A DNA stretch of 64,000 nt from JBDHWG01 sp046328525. Lineage in GTDB: Bacteria > Chloroflexota > Anaerolineae > Epilineales > JAHCIE01. The notes below the pieces were generated by a model. It saw only the letters and a list, made by a program, of their open reading frames with translations. It was not told the DNA's origin and ran no database searches. The first letter of the stretch is position 1, and every line of letters begins with the position of its first letter. Shown in pieces: positions 1 through 7,712 of this stretch. Location: the NCBI GenBank assembly GCA_046328525.1, contig JAXLWK010000003.1:124001-188000 (forward strand), in the 5' to 3' direction. Made by a program: the position numbers and the translations under genes.

Positions 1-90
1 GACGGCGATCACACCCCAGGTGACGATCTCGTCGAGCCAGCCGCTCGCCCCGTGGGCGGCCGGACGCAGCACAGGATAGAGCAGCGTCAT
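1..90 (-). CDS. 5' end of an unidentified gene (partial)
   Basis: An ATG at 90 opens a frame that runs off the left edge of the window after 30 codons, reading MTLLYPVLRPAAHG followed by a hydrophobic stretch. A purine-rich ribosome binding site (AGGGAGA) lies about 8 bases upstream, and the start follows the stop of the GT4 gene by 17 bases, so it is the next cistron of the glycan operon. The visible peptide hints at a membrane protein, but it is too short to assign to a family. Confidence 0.6.
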   Translation of the reverse strand, partial: MTLLYPVLRPAAHGASGWLDEIVTWGVIAV

Positions 91-107
91 ATGTTTCTCC
101 CTATACC

Positions 108-1217
108 CTAGCGAGTCAGAACGTCATTGTAGACGGCCATGACGCGCTCCAACATCGCCGGCCGGTCGAATTCGGCCACTGCCCGCGCCCGCGCCGCCTC
201 GCCCATGCGTCGGCGTAGCGCGTCGTCGGCCAGCAGGCCGCGAAGCGCCGCCCCCAGGGCCGACGAGGCGTTGGGCGGCACGACGACGCCGGTCACACCA
301 TCCTGGTTGACGTAGGACGTGCCGCTGCCGAGTTCCGTCGTCACCGCCGGGACGCCGCAGGCGAGCGCCTCGACGAGGGCAATGCCGAACGCCTCGCTGC
401 GGTGCGTCGCGGGGAGGACGTACAGGTCCGCCGCCTGGTACAGGGCGGGCTGGTCGGCGTCGGACACGTCGCCGATGAAGTGGACGCGCTCGCCGACGCC
501 GAGGCGTTGCGCGAGCGCCTGCCACTCTGTGCCCATCGGCCCGCTGCCGGCGACGACGAGCGTGACATCGGGCAGGCCGGGCAGCGCCTCGATGAGGACG
601 TGCAGCCCCTTATAATAGCGCAGCCGCCCCATGCACAGGAGCATGGGCGTCCCGTACTCCCGACGCAGGGCGGCCACCGGGTCTGGGTACGGTTGCAGGA
701 AGCGGGCCAGGTCAACGCCGAGCGGCACGATGGTCACGCGATCGCGGTTCTCCTGGAGCAGGGGCGAGGTGGCGGCGTAGTTGGGGCTGGTGGCGATGAT
801 GCGGTCGGCGCGGCGCAGGACGGCGCGCATTAGCGGTTTGTAGAGGCGCAGGATGCCCGCCTGGCGCACGACGTCGCTGTGATACGTGATCACGGTGCGG
901 CGGGCGCGGCCGACAAGCCACTGGCTGACTTCGCCGACCGGGTAGGGGAAGTGCAGGTGGGCTATGTCGGCGGCGATGCCGCGCAGGTGGAACGGCAGCG
1001 CCAGGCTGAGCGGTGTGGACGCGACGGTCGCCAGCCGCGCCGCCTTGACGACGCGCACGCCGTTCATCGTCTCGGTCTCGGTGTGGCCGGTCAGCGACGT
1101 GACGATGACGGTGACGTCGTGCCCGCGCTCCGCCTGGCCTTCGGCCAGGCTGCGGACATGGTTCTCGATGCCGCCGAGCACGGGGTAGTAGTCTTTGTAG
1201 ACGTGGACGATGCGCAT
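108..1217 (-). CDS. Glycosyltransferase family 4 (GT-B fold)
   Basis: A 369-aa retaining glycosyltransferase of the GT4 family, expected to move a sugar from a nucleotide-sugar to a lipid-linked or glycan acceptor at the cytoplasmic face. The N-terminus has the typical acceptor-domain start with a GG turn (YYPVLGGIENHV, about residues 10-21). The C-terminal donor domain contains GRLRYYKG (about 195) and the EX7E motif EAFGIALVE (about 275). Length is normal for the family. It is the last complete gene of a leftward operon of glycosyltransferases and a flippase, which points to capsule, exopolysaccharide or glycolipid assembly. The sugar specificity cannot be read. Confidence 0.9.
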   Translation of the reverse strand: MRIVHVYKDYYPVLGGIENHVRSLAEGQAERGHDVTVIVTSLTGHTETETMNGVRVVKAARLATVASTPLSLALPFHLRGIAADIAHLHFPYPVGEVSQWLVGRARRTVITYHSDVVRQAGILRLYKPLMRAVLRRADRIIATSPNYAATSPLLQENRDRVTIVPLGVDLARFLQPYPDPVAALRREYGTPMLLCMGRLRYYKGLHVLIEALPGLPDVTLVVAGSGPMGTEWQALAQRLGVGERVHFIGDVSDADQPALYQAADLYVLPATHRSEAFGIALVEALACGVPAVTTELGSGTSYVNQDGVTGVVVPPNASSALGAALRGLLADDALRRRMGEAARARAVAEFDRPAMLERVMAVYNDVLTR

Positions 1218-1235
1218 GGTGTGTCGTGCCTCGGT

Positions 1236-2360
1236 CTAGCGCGCAATTTGGCGGTAGACGGCCAGCGTCTGTTGGGCCGTCCTGGCCCAGCTGAACTCAC
1301 CCGCCCGCGCCAGGCTCGCCGCGCGCAGCCGGTTCCATAGCCGCCCATCCTGCAAAACCACGGACATGCTCTGGGCCAGGAGAGGCGTATCGTCCGGCGG
1401 GACGAGCAGGGCGGCGTCGCCGGCGACCTCCGGCAGGCTGCTCGTGGTGGACGTGATGACCGGCGTCCCGCACGCCATGGCTTCCAGCACGGGGAAACCG
1501 AAGCCTTCGTACAGCGATGGAAACACGAACAGGGCGGCGCCGCTGTAGAGCGCGGGCAGGTCCGCCTCCGCCACGTCGTCAATCAGGACAACGCGGCTCG
1601 CCAGGCGCAGCGCCATGACCTGGTGTATCGCCTCCGGGTAGCGCGGGTCGCGCCGCCCGGCCAGCACGAGGGATGTGTCCGGGACGGCGCGGGCGATGCT
1701 GCCGAACGCCTCCACGAGGCGCACCAGGTTCTTGTGCGGCTTGTTGATGCCCAGGTAGAGGATATAGCTCTCCGGCAGGCCGAGGCGGCGCCGCGTCTGG
1801 GCGATCTCGTCCTCGGAGCGTGGGTGGAAGCGGCCGTCCACCGCCGGGAGCGTGACGTGGATGCGGTCGGGGCGGGCGTCGAAGCGGGCGATCATGTCGC
1901 GCCGCGCCGCCTCGGAGAGCGTCACCAGCGCCGCCGACGTTTCCACGGTCAGCCGGGTCGTCAGCTCATACGCGGCGCGGGCGCGGCCAGAGGGCAGGTA
2001 CTCCGGGTAGAGGGCGGGCGTGATGTCGTAGACGGTCGTGACCGACGGCACGGGGAGGGCGTAGGGCTTGACGTAATATGGAGAGTGCAGCAGGTCGAGG
2101 CGCATCCGCCCGGCAAGCCAGGCGATTTCGACCTGCTCGCCCGCCGACACGGGGCGCGCGTCCGCCCAGGCGATCTCGACGTTCGGCCGCTCCCACAGGG
2201 CGGCCAGGTCGTAGCGCCGGTTGTCTTGGCCGCGATTCAGGACGAGCACGAGGGTGTCGTCGGGCGCGGCGTCGGCGAGGGCGCCGGCCAGGTGGTAAAC
2301 ATAGCGGCCGATGCCGGGGTAGTGTTCAGTGATGGTGCGCGCGTCTAGCCCGAAGCGCAT
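1236..2360 (-). CDS. Glycosyltransferase family 4 (GT-B fold)
   Basis: A 374-aa GT4-family glycosyltransferase. I chose the ATG at 2360 (MRFGLDARTITEHYPGIGRY) because this is the canonical start of GT4 mannosyl/rhamnosyl-type enzymes, with the GIGRY acceptor loop at residues 15-19. Upstream codons overlap the preceding gene and look non-coding in this frame. The EX7E motif EGFGFPVLE lies near residue 290, and the LGINKPHKN loop of the donor domain lies near residue 212. The start overlaps the end of the preceding GT2 gene by 16 bases, so the two are probably translationally coupled. Donor and acceptor are unknown. Confidence 0.9.
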   Translation of the reverse strand: MRFGLDARTITEHYPGIGRYVYHLAGALADAAPDDTLVLVLNRGQDNRRYDLAALWERPNVEIAWADARPVSAGEQVEIAWLAGRMRLDLLHSPYYVKPYALPVPSVTTVYDITPALYPEYLPSGRARAAYELTTRLTVETSAALVTLSEAARRDMIARFDARPDRIHVTLPAVDGRFHPRSEDEIAQTRRRLGLPESYILYLGINKPHKNLVRLVEAFGSIARAVPDTSLVLAGRRDPRYPEAIHQVMALRLASRVVLIDDVAEADLPALYSGAALFVFPSLYEGFGFPVLEAMACGTPVITSTTSSLPEVAGDAALLVPPDDTPLLAQSMSVVLQDGRLWNRLRAASLARAGEFSWARTAQQTLAVYRQIAR

Positions 2361-3220
2361 GTCTGCCCCCGATAGGGATAGCGATACCAGCCGTAGATGT
2401 AGCCCAGGGCCGAAACGTAGCTCGTCAGCGCCTTCAGCGGCTTGAAGCCGGGCCGCCACGACGGCGCGGAATACGAGTACGGCAGGAAGATGTTAGGAAT
2501 GAGGATGAGAGTGCGGAACAGGAAGTACGCCGCTGCGTGCAGGGGCGTCTTGAGCTGCCGACCGGCGGCGCGGTTCGGGTCCCGCTGTACCTCCTGGGCG
2601 TGGCCGACGCCGTAGAGGAAGTGCTTGCGCAGCAGGGCGCGTAGCGTCGGCGGGGCGTCGTGGTAGACCCAGGTGTTCGGGACGAGAATGAAGCGGTAGC
2701 CGAGCCGCCGCACGCGGTAGAAATACTCCGTGTCCACGCCGCGCACCAGCTCGTTGCTGAAGCCGCCGGACTCGTTGAACACGGCGCGGCGCATGGCGCA
2801 GCACGTCGTCGTGATCTCGATGTAGCCGTGGCGGTCCAGCGGCGGATTCGTCTCCACCGCCGTGGCGGCGATGGGGTGCTCAATGCGTGGCACCTCCCGC
2901 GCGACGCGCCGCTGGAACGGCGACGAGTGGGGCGGGATGAGCTTCGCCGCGCCGGTGACGCCGATGGTGGGATCGGCCAGCAACGGCGCGACCAGGTTCG
3001 CCAGGGTATCGTCGCCGCCTAGCACCGCGTCGTCGTCCACGAACACCAGGATGTCGGCGGTGGTGCGCGCCACACCCACGTTGCGCGCCTTGCCGTTGGG
3101 CCGAATGCCCACCGCCACCTCGACCTGGTCGGGCTTCAGCGTCTGACGCGCGATGGAGGCGCGCAAGGCGTCCACCTTGCCGTCCAGGGAGGGGATCACG
3201 ACCGCGACCGTCGGCGTCAC
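2345..3220 (-). CDS. Glycosyltransferase family 2 (GT-A fold)
   Basis: A 291-aa inverting GT2-like glycosyltransferase. The start is GTG at 3220, overlapping the murJ stop in a GTGA junction. It gives TPTVAVVIPSLDGK, the first beta strand of the GT-A fold. The metal/nucleotide-binding acidic motif VFVDDDAVLGG lies near residue 68. A motif of the catalytic-base type, RGVDTEYFYRVRRLG, is near residue 190, and a hydrophobic C-terminal stretch may contact the membrane. It resembles EpsO- or rhamnosyltransferase-like proteins of exopolysaccharide operons. The sugar cannot be named. Confidence 0.85.
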   Translation of the reverse strand: MTPTVAVVIPSLDGKVDALRASIARQTLKPDQVEVAVGIRPNGKARNVGVARTTADILVFVDDDAVLGGDDTLANLVAPLLADPTIGVTGAAKLIPPHSSPFQRRVAREVPRIEHPIAATAVETNPPLDRHGYIEITTTCCAMRRAVFNESGGFSNELVRGVDTEYFYRVRRLGYRFILVPNTWVYHDAPPTLRALLRKHFLYGVGHAQEVQRDPNRAAGRQLKTPLHAAAYFLFRTLILIPNIFLPYSYSAPSWRPGFKPLKALTSYVSALGYIYGWYRYPYRGQTCASG

Positions 3221-4764
3221 GCGCGCCCCCGCAGGAGGAGGAACCTGAGCTTCGCCGCTTCCTCGACTCGCCCCACCACTGTCACGGCGACGTAGACCGC
3301 CAGGCCGGCCGCGCCGGCCACGCTGAGCTGCACCAGGAGCATGAGCGTGCCGGTGGCCGGGATGACGCTGCGGACGGCGAGGGCGGCGAGGGCGGCGAGC
3401 AGCGCGGCCAGGGCGATGATCCCGGTCGGCCCCAGCAGCGAGCGCACGTCCAGCGGGCCAAGGCGGCGGCGCAGGACGACGTAGCCGATGATCGAGACGA
3501 TGGTCCAGGTGACGGCGGTGGAGAGGGCGATGCCCGCCAGGCCAAGCGGGCCGATGAGCAGGTAGTTGAGGCTGACGTTCAGCACGGCGTTGAACGCGCC
3601 CAGCCACGTCGGCGTGGCGATGTCCTTGAGGCTGAGGAAGGCGCGGGAGACGAGCAGGGACAGATAGTTCGGCAGGACGCCGATGGCGAGGAAGCCGAGG
3701 GCCGACGCCGTCAGCGCCGTCGCCTCCGCGTCGAACGCGCCGCGCTGGAGCAGAATGGTCACGATGGGGACGCGCAGGACGGCCATGAGGACGACGATGG
3801 GCGCGAGGGTGTAGATGATCATGGCCGTCGCGTTGCGCAGGGCGCGGCGCAATTCGTCGCCCCCCTCCCGCGCCGCCAGGTCCGACCAGTGGGCCAGGAG
3901 CACGCCGAAGAAGCCCGCGCCGACGATGATGTAGGGGATGGCCGTGATGCGCTCGGCGTAGTTCAGGGCGGTGACGGAGCCGGGCGCGAGCCAGGACGCC
4001 ATCGTGCGGTCAATGAACGGGTTGAGCTGGAGCAGGCTCAGGCCAACGAGGGGCAGGAGCGCCTGTTTGCCGATGTGCCGCAGCCCCTCGGTCGGGCGGC
4101 CCCCCACGCGCCCCAGCAGCCCCAGCGCGATGCCCACGGCCAGCAAGATGACCACGCCGACCAGGGGGCCGAGGACATAGCCGACCGCCAGGCTGAAGAT
4201 GCCGATGCTCGCCGTCAGAGCGGCGACGGCCGCGATTTTTGCCACTGCATCCACGCCCGGCAGGGCGGCGGGCAGGCGGAAGCGGGCGTGGGCGTTGAAC
4301 ACGGCGGCGAGGGCGCCCGTCATCGCTACCAGGGGCAGCATGGGCAGCAGGACATAGGACAGCCTGAGCGAGAGCGCCTGAACATCGGGCTCTGTGAAGC
4401 GCGTCAGGAAGCCCATGATGGCCGGCAGAGCCAGGGCCAGCAGCAGCGTCACGCCCAGAGTCAGGCCGGCGACGGCCAGGACGCCGCGCGTGGCGAGGGC
4501 GGCCAGGCGGTGGGGCTGGTGGACGCGGGTATCCACGAGCTGCGGCACCATGACCGACTTGATCGCCTCGCGCACGACGTTGGCGGCGAACGTCGGGATG
4601 ATCAGCGCCAGGTTGATGGCGTCGGTCTGCGAATTCGCGCCGAACGTCGCCGCAACGTAGGCGGCCAGCACGTAGGCCAGCCCCTGGGCGGCCAGGTTCA
4701 CCGTCGTGACGTTGGCCGTGTCACGGAAGATACGCCGGCCGAGGGAGTCGCGCTGTGCCACCAT
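3217..4764 (-). CDS. murJ: MurJ/MviN-family lipid flippase
   Basis: A 515-aa polytopic membrane protein of the MurJ/MviN (MOP) superfamily, about 14 predicted membrane segments along the whole length. Family members flip lipid II or other undecaprenyl-linked glycans to the periplasmic face. The N-terminal RDTANVTTVNLAAQG segment and the internal ERITAIPYIIVGAGFFGVLL segment fit MurJ. It sits inside a glycosyltransferase operon (TAATG overlap upstream, GTGA overlap downstream). It may therefore export the glycan made by its neighbours rather than lipid II itself. Sequence alone does not separate these two roles. Confidence 0.85.
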   Translation of the reverse strand: MVAQRDSLGRRIFRDTANVTTVNLAAQGLAYVLAAYVAATFGANSQTDAINLALIIPTFAANVVREAIKSVMVPQLVDTRVHQPHRLAALATRGVLAVAGLTLGVTLLLALALPAIMGFLTRFTEPDVQALSLRLSYVLLPMLPLVAMTGALAAVFNAHARFRLPAALPGVDAVAKIAAVAALTASIGIFSLAVGYVLGPLVGVVILLAVGIALGLLGRVGGRPTEGLRHIGKQALLPLVGLSLLQLNPFIDRTMASWLAPGSVTALNYAERITAIPYIIVGAGFFGVLLAHWSDLAAREGGDELRRALRNATAMIIYTLAPIVVLMAVLRVPIVTILLQRGAFDAEATALTASALGFLAIGVLPNYLSLLVSRAFLSLKDIATPTWLGAFNAVLNVSLNYLLIGPLGLAGIALSTAVTWTIVSIIGYVVLRRRLGPLDVRSLLGPTGIIALAALLAALAALAVRSVIPATGTLMLLVQLSVAGAAGLAVYVAVTVVGRVEEAAKLRFLLLRGRA

Positions 4765-6008
4765 TATGGCCTGTCGGGGCCGGAGGCGGCGGCGCGGGGC
4801 GTCTCGGCGACGGCGGCCTGTAATACCGCCTCCGTCCCGCTCGTCATCGCTTCGATGCTGAAGCGCGCCTCGGCCGTGCGGCGGGCAATCGCGCCCATCG
4901 CCTGCCGCCGCGTCGGGTCGTTGGCGAGCCGGATCAGCGCGTTACTCATCGCGCCGACGTCGCCCGGCCCGACGAGCGAGCCGGTGACGCCGTCGGTGAC
5001 GGCCGCGCCTACCCCGCCCACGCGGCTGGCGACGACGGGCAGCCCCACGGCCATCGCCTCGACAATGCTCAGTGGGAACGCCTCGTGGCACAGGCTCGGC
5101 ATGACAAAGATGTCGGCCGCGGCCAGGATGGCCGGCAGGTCCGCGTGGGAGACGAGACCCAGGAACGTGACGCGCTGGCTGAGGGACAGCCGTCGCACCT
5201 GGCGGTCCAGGGCGTCCAGGTGGCTGCCCTGCCCGGCGACAACCATGCGCACGGCGGCGACATTCTCCTGCGCCCGGCCCAGGGCGTCAATCGCCACCTG
5301 GACGCCCTTCTCGGCTTCCAGGCGCGTCGCAATCGCCAGCAGCGGCGCGTTCGGCGGAATCCCCAGGCGCGCGCGCGTCGCCTGCCGCGCAGCGGAATCG
5401 GGGCGGAACCGCGCCAAGTCTACGCCGTTGGGGACGAACGTCACGCGGTCGGCGGCGAAGCCGATCTCGCGCCTGTTCTCCGCCGCCACGGATGGGCTGA
5501 CGGCGATCCAGCGCGCGACGAACGGCGCGGCGCGTCGCCAGAGGTAGAGCAGGCGCGGCAGCCGCCAGCCGAGACGCGCCAGGCGGTACGCGCCTCGCGC
5601 TGAGCGCGCCCCGCGCCACGCCGTCGTGACTTCGCCCTGGGACGAGCCGTGCAGAATCACCGCCGACGGCAGCCCCAGGTCGCGGTGGGCGTCGGCGAGG
5701 TAGCCAAGGCCGCCGGCGCTGTGGCTCAGGATCACATCATACGGCTGGGCGGCGTCGCGCTCGCGCAGCGCCGCGTAGCTGTCGGCCCACCAACGCGCCT
5801 GGTAGCGCCGCCACGTCGTGTGGGGCAGGTAGAGCGTCTCGATGCCCCCATCGGTCTCGCGCAGGACGCCCTTGGGGTGCGCCGTGGTGACGATGGTGAT
5901 GCTGTGGCCGCGCTCTGCCAGCGCCCGCGCCAGGGTGTCCGTCTGGCGCTCCATGCCGCCGCGAACGCCGTGGGCGAGGGTGATGCGCGTGGGCATCCAG
6001 ATGCGCAT
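4764..6008 (-). CDS. Glycosyltransferase family 4 (GT-B fold)
   Basis: A 414-aa GT4 glycosyltransferase. The ATG at 6008 (MRIWMPTRITLAHGVRGGME) is preferred over upstream in-frame codons, because it starts exactly at the first strand of the fold and carries the GG turn (HGVRGGMERQ). The EX7E motif EAFPLSIVE is near residue 310, and VPNGVDLARFRP marks the interdomain region near 200. Its stop codon overlaps the murJ start (TAATG), so the two are translationally coupled. The substrate is unknown; the context is cell-surface glycan synthesis. Confidence 0.88.
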   Translation of the reverse strand: MRIWMPTRITLAHGVRGGMERQTDTLARALAERGHSITIVTTAHPKGVLRETDGGIETLYLPHTTWRRYQARWWADSYAALRERDAAQPYDVILSHSAGGLGYLADAHRDLGLPSAVILHGSSQGEVTTAWRGARSARGAYRLARLGWRLPRLLYLWRRAAPFVARWIAVSPSVAAENRREIGFAADRVTFVPNGVDLARFRPDSAARQATRARLGIPPNAPLLAIATRLEAEKGVQVAIDALGRAQENVAAVRMVVAGQGSHLDALDRQVRRLSLSQRVTFLGLVSHADLPAILAAADIFVMPSLCHEAFPLSIVEAMAVGLPVVASRVGGVGAAVTDGVTGSLVGPGDVGAMSNALIRLANDPTRRQAMGAIARRTAEARFSIEAMTSGTEAVLQAAVAETPRAAASGPDRP

Positions 6009-6012
6009 CGGG

Positions 6013-7059
6013 CTAGTCCTTTCGCGCGCCGGACGAAGCCGAAGCGAATAGCCGTGCCTCGATGCCCTGCGCGCCGTGCGCCGCGCGCCGCGCCCGCTTC
6101 CACCGCGCTGCCCGGTCCGCAAGGCGGTTGGCCCATCCGTAGCGGCGCGCGAAGCGGTAGAACACGGTCAGGCTCACGATGCGGCCGGCCGTCGGCAGGG
6201 GGCGGCCATAGCGGAGCGCCTGGCGAAAGGCGTCGCCCGCCTCGCGGTACGCGCCGACGTTCAGCCAGCGCAGGCCGATGTCAATGGAGGCGTTGCGGTA
6301 GATGACCGGGCGCGCGGCGGCGACTTCGGGCGGGAGGTCGGGCGCGGCGAAGGCTTTGTCGAGGATGGCGCGGCGGCCGGCGAGAAGCGCGGCGAGTCGG
6401 CCGCGCTGGGCGGAGGTGAAGCGGCCGGGGTGGATGCGGAACTCGGCCAGCACTTCTGGGACGAACGCGAAATCGCCCTCGCGCGCCAGGCGAATCCACA
6501 GGTCCCAGTCTTCGTTGCCCTTGAGGTCGGGGTCGCAGTAGCCGACGCGGCCGAGGGCATCGCGGCGAATCAACCCGGCGATGGTCGCAACGAAGTCGCC
6601 ATACAGCGCGCTGAGCAGCGGATTGTCGGGATAGGGCAGGGGTGCGCCTGTCGTGACGGCCAGGGGCGCGCCGCCGGCGTCCATGCCCCGCGCTCGCCCG
6701 TAGACGACGACGGCGTTGGGCCGGTCCCTGGCGGCGGCCACCAGGCGCGCCAGGCAGTGGGGCAGGAAGCGGTCGTCAGAGCCAAGCATGATGACGTACT
6801 CGCCCCGCGCCGCGCGCATGCCGGCGTTGAGCGCGCCGCTGATGCCCTGATTGGCCTGGGTGATGACGCGCAGGCGCGGGTCATGGATGGCGGACAGGAC
6901 GGCCCCCGTGTCATCCGTCGAGCCGTCGTCCACGACGACAAGCTCCAGGTCCGCGAAGGTCTGGCCCAAGACGCTGACGATGGCTTCGCCCACCAGGTCG
7001 GCGCGATTGTACGTGGGGATGACGACGCTGACGCGCGGATCGTCAGGCGAGCGGCTCAT
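6013..7059 (-). CDS. Glycosyltransferase family 2 (GT-A fold)
   Basis: A 348-aa GT2 glycosyltransferase. The chosen ATG at 7059 gives MSRSPDDPRVSVVIPTYNR, the usual GT2 beginning. The nucleotide-binding motif VVDDGSTDDT (about 43-52), the DXD-like LGSDDR (about 97) and NEDWDLWIRLA (about 182) are all present and in order. The gene overlaps the end of the upstream kinase gene by 17 bases, and the next gene starts only 4 bases downstream. The C-terminal 90 residues are basic and helical. The function is sugar transfer in surface glycan assembly; the specificity is not readable. Confidence 0.88.
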   Translation of the reverse strand: MSRSPDDPRVSVVIPTYNRADLVGEAIVSVLGQTFADLELVVVDDGSTDDTGAVLSAIHDPRLRVITQANQGISGALNAGMRAARGEYVIMLGSDDRFLPHCLARLVAAARDRPNAVVVYGRARGMDAGGAPLAVTTGAPLPYPDNPLLSALYGDFVATIAGLIRRDALGRVGYCDPDLKGNEDWDLWIRLAREGDFAFVPEVLAEFRIHPGRFTSAQRGRLAALLAGRRAILDKAFAAPDLPPEVAAARPVIYRNASIDIGLRWLNVGAYREAGDAFRQALRYGRPLPTAGRIVSLTVFYRFARRYGWANRLADRAARWKRARRAAHGAQGIEARLFASASSGARKD

Positions 7060-7711
7060 GCGAAGTCGCATCCTCATCGCGCTCGTGCAGATAGGCGCGG
7101 CTGATCTCCCCGATGCGGGCGACAATCATGTCCAGCGCGACGCGGTTGTGGCCGCCGTTGGGGATGATGATGTCGGCGTAGCGCTTGCTCGGCTCGACGA
7201 ACTCCAGGTGCATCGGACGCACCGTCGCCAGGTACTGCTCGACGACCGAGTCCATCGTGCGCCCGCGCTCGTGGGTGTCGCGGCGGAGGCGGCGGATGAA
7301 GCGCAGATCGGCGTCGGTGTCCACGAACACCTTGACGTCGAGGCAGTCGCGCACGCGCTTCTCGGCCAGGATGAGAATGCCTTCGACCAGGATGACGGGG
7401 CGCGGCTCCAGGATGTGCTTGCTCGGCGTGCGCGTGTACGTGGCGAAGTCGTAGTCCGGCACCCAGACTGCCTCGTTGTTCTGCAACCGGCCCAGGTGCT
7501 CGACGAACAACTCGGTCTCGATGGCGTCAGGGTGGTCGAAGTTGACCTTCTTGCGCTCCTCCAGCGGGATGTCGCTCAGGTCTACGTAGTAGGAGTCCTG
7601 GTCCAGGTGAGCGACGCGGCCCGGCCCGACGCGGCGCAGAATGGCGCGGGACACCGTGGTCTTGCCGGAGCCACTGCCGCCGGCGACGCCGATGGTAATC
7701 GGGCGGGCCAT
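7043..7711 (-). CDS. udk: Uridine kinase-family P-loop kinase
   Basis: A 222-aa phosphoribulokinase/uridine kinase family enzyme. ATG at 7711 gives MARPITIGVAGGSGSGKTTVS with a complete Walker A loop at residues 9-17. The uridine-kinase signature DQDSYYVDLSDIPLEERKK and the following FDHPDAIE (about residues 36-62) match bacterial Udk, which phosphorylates uridine and cytidine in pyrimidine salvage. Length is close to the 207-220 aa usual for Udk. It starts one base after the stop of the ligase/TPR gene. Its position in a glycan operon may reflect supply of UDP/CMP-sugar precursors, which is inference. Confidence 0.88.
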   Translation of the reverse strand: MARPITIGVAGGSGSGKTTVSRAILRRVGPGRVAHLDQDSYYVDLSDIPLEERKKVNFDHPDAIETELFVEHLGRLQNNEAVWVPDYDFATYTRTPSKHILEPRPVILVEGILILAEKRVRDCLDVKVFVDTDADLRFIRRLRRDTHERGRTMDSVVEQYLATVRPMHLEFVEPSKRYADIIIPNGGHNRVALDMIVARIGEISRAYLHERDEDATSHEPLA

Positions 7712-7712
7712 G

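Noticed and set aside
3889..5547. Long open frame on the plus strand across murJ and a GT4 gene
   Set aside because: It is opposite to two well supported genes, rich in Arg/Gly/Gln with no domain pattern, and is explained by GC-rich codon bias. The same holds for similar long plus-strand frames at 14826-16232, 19462-20994 and 61506-63089.
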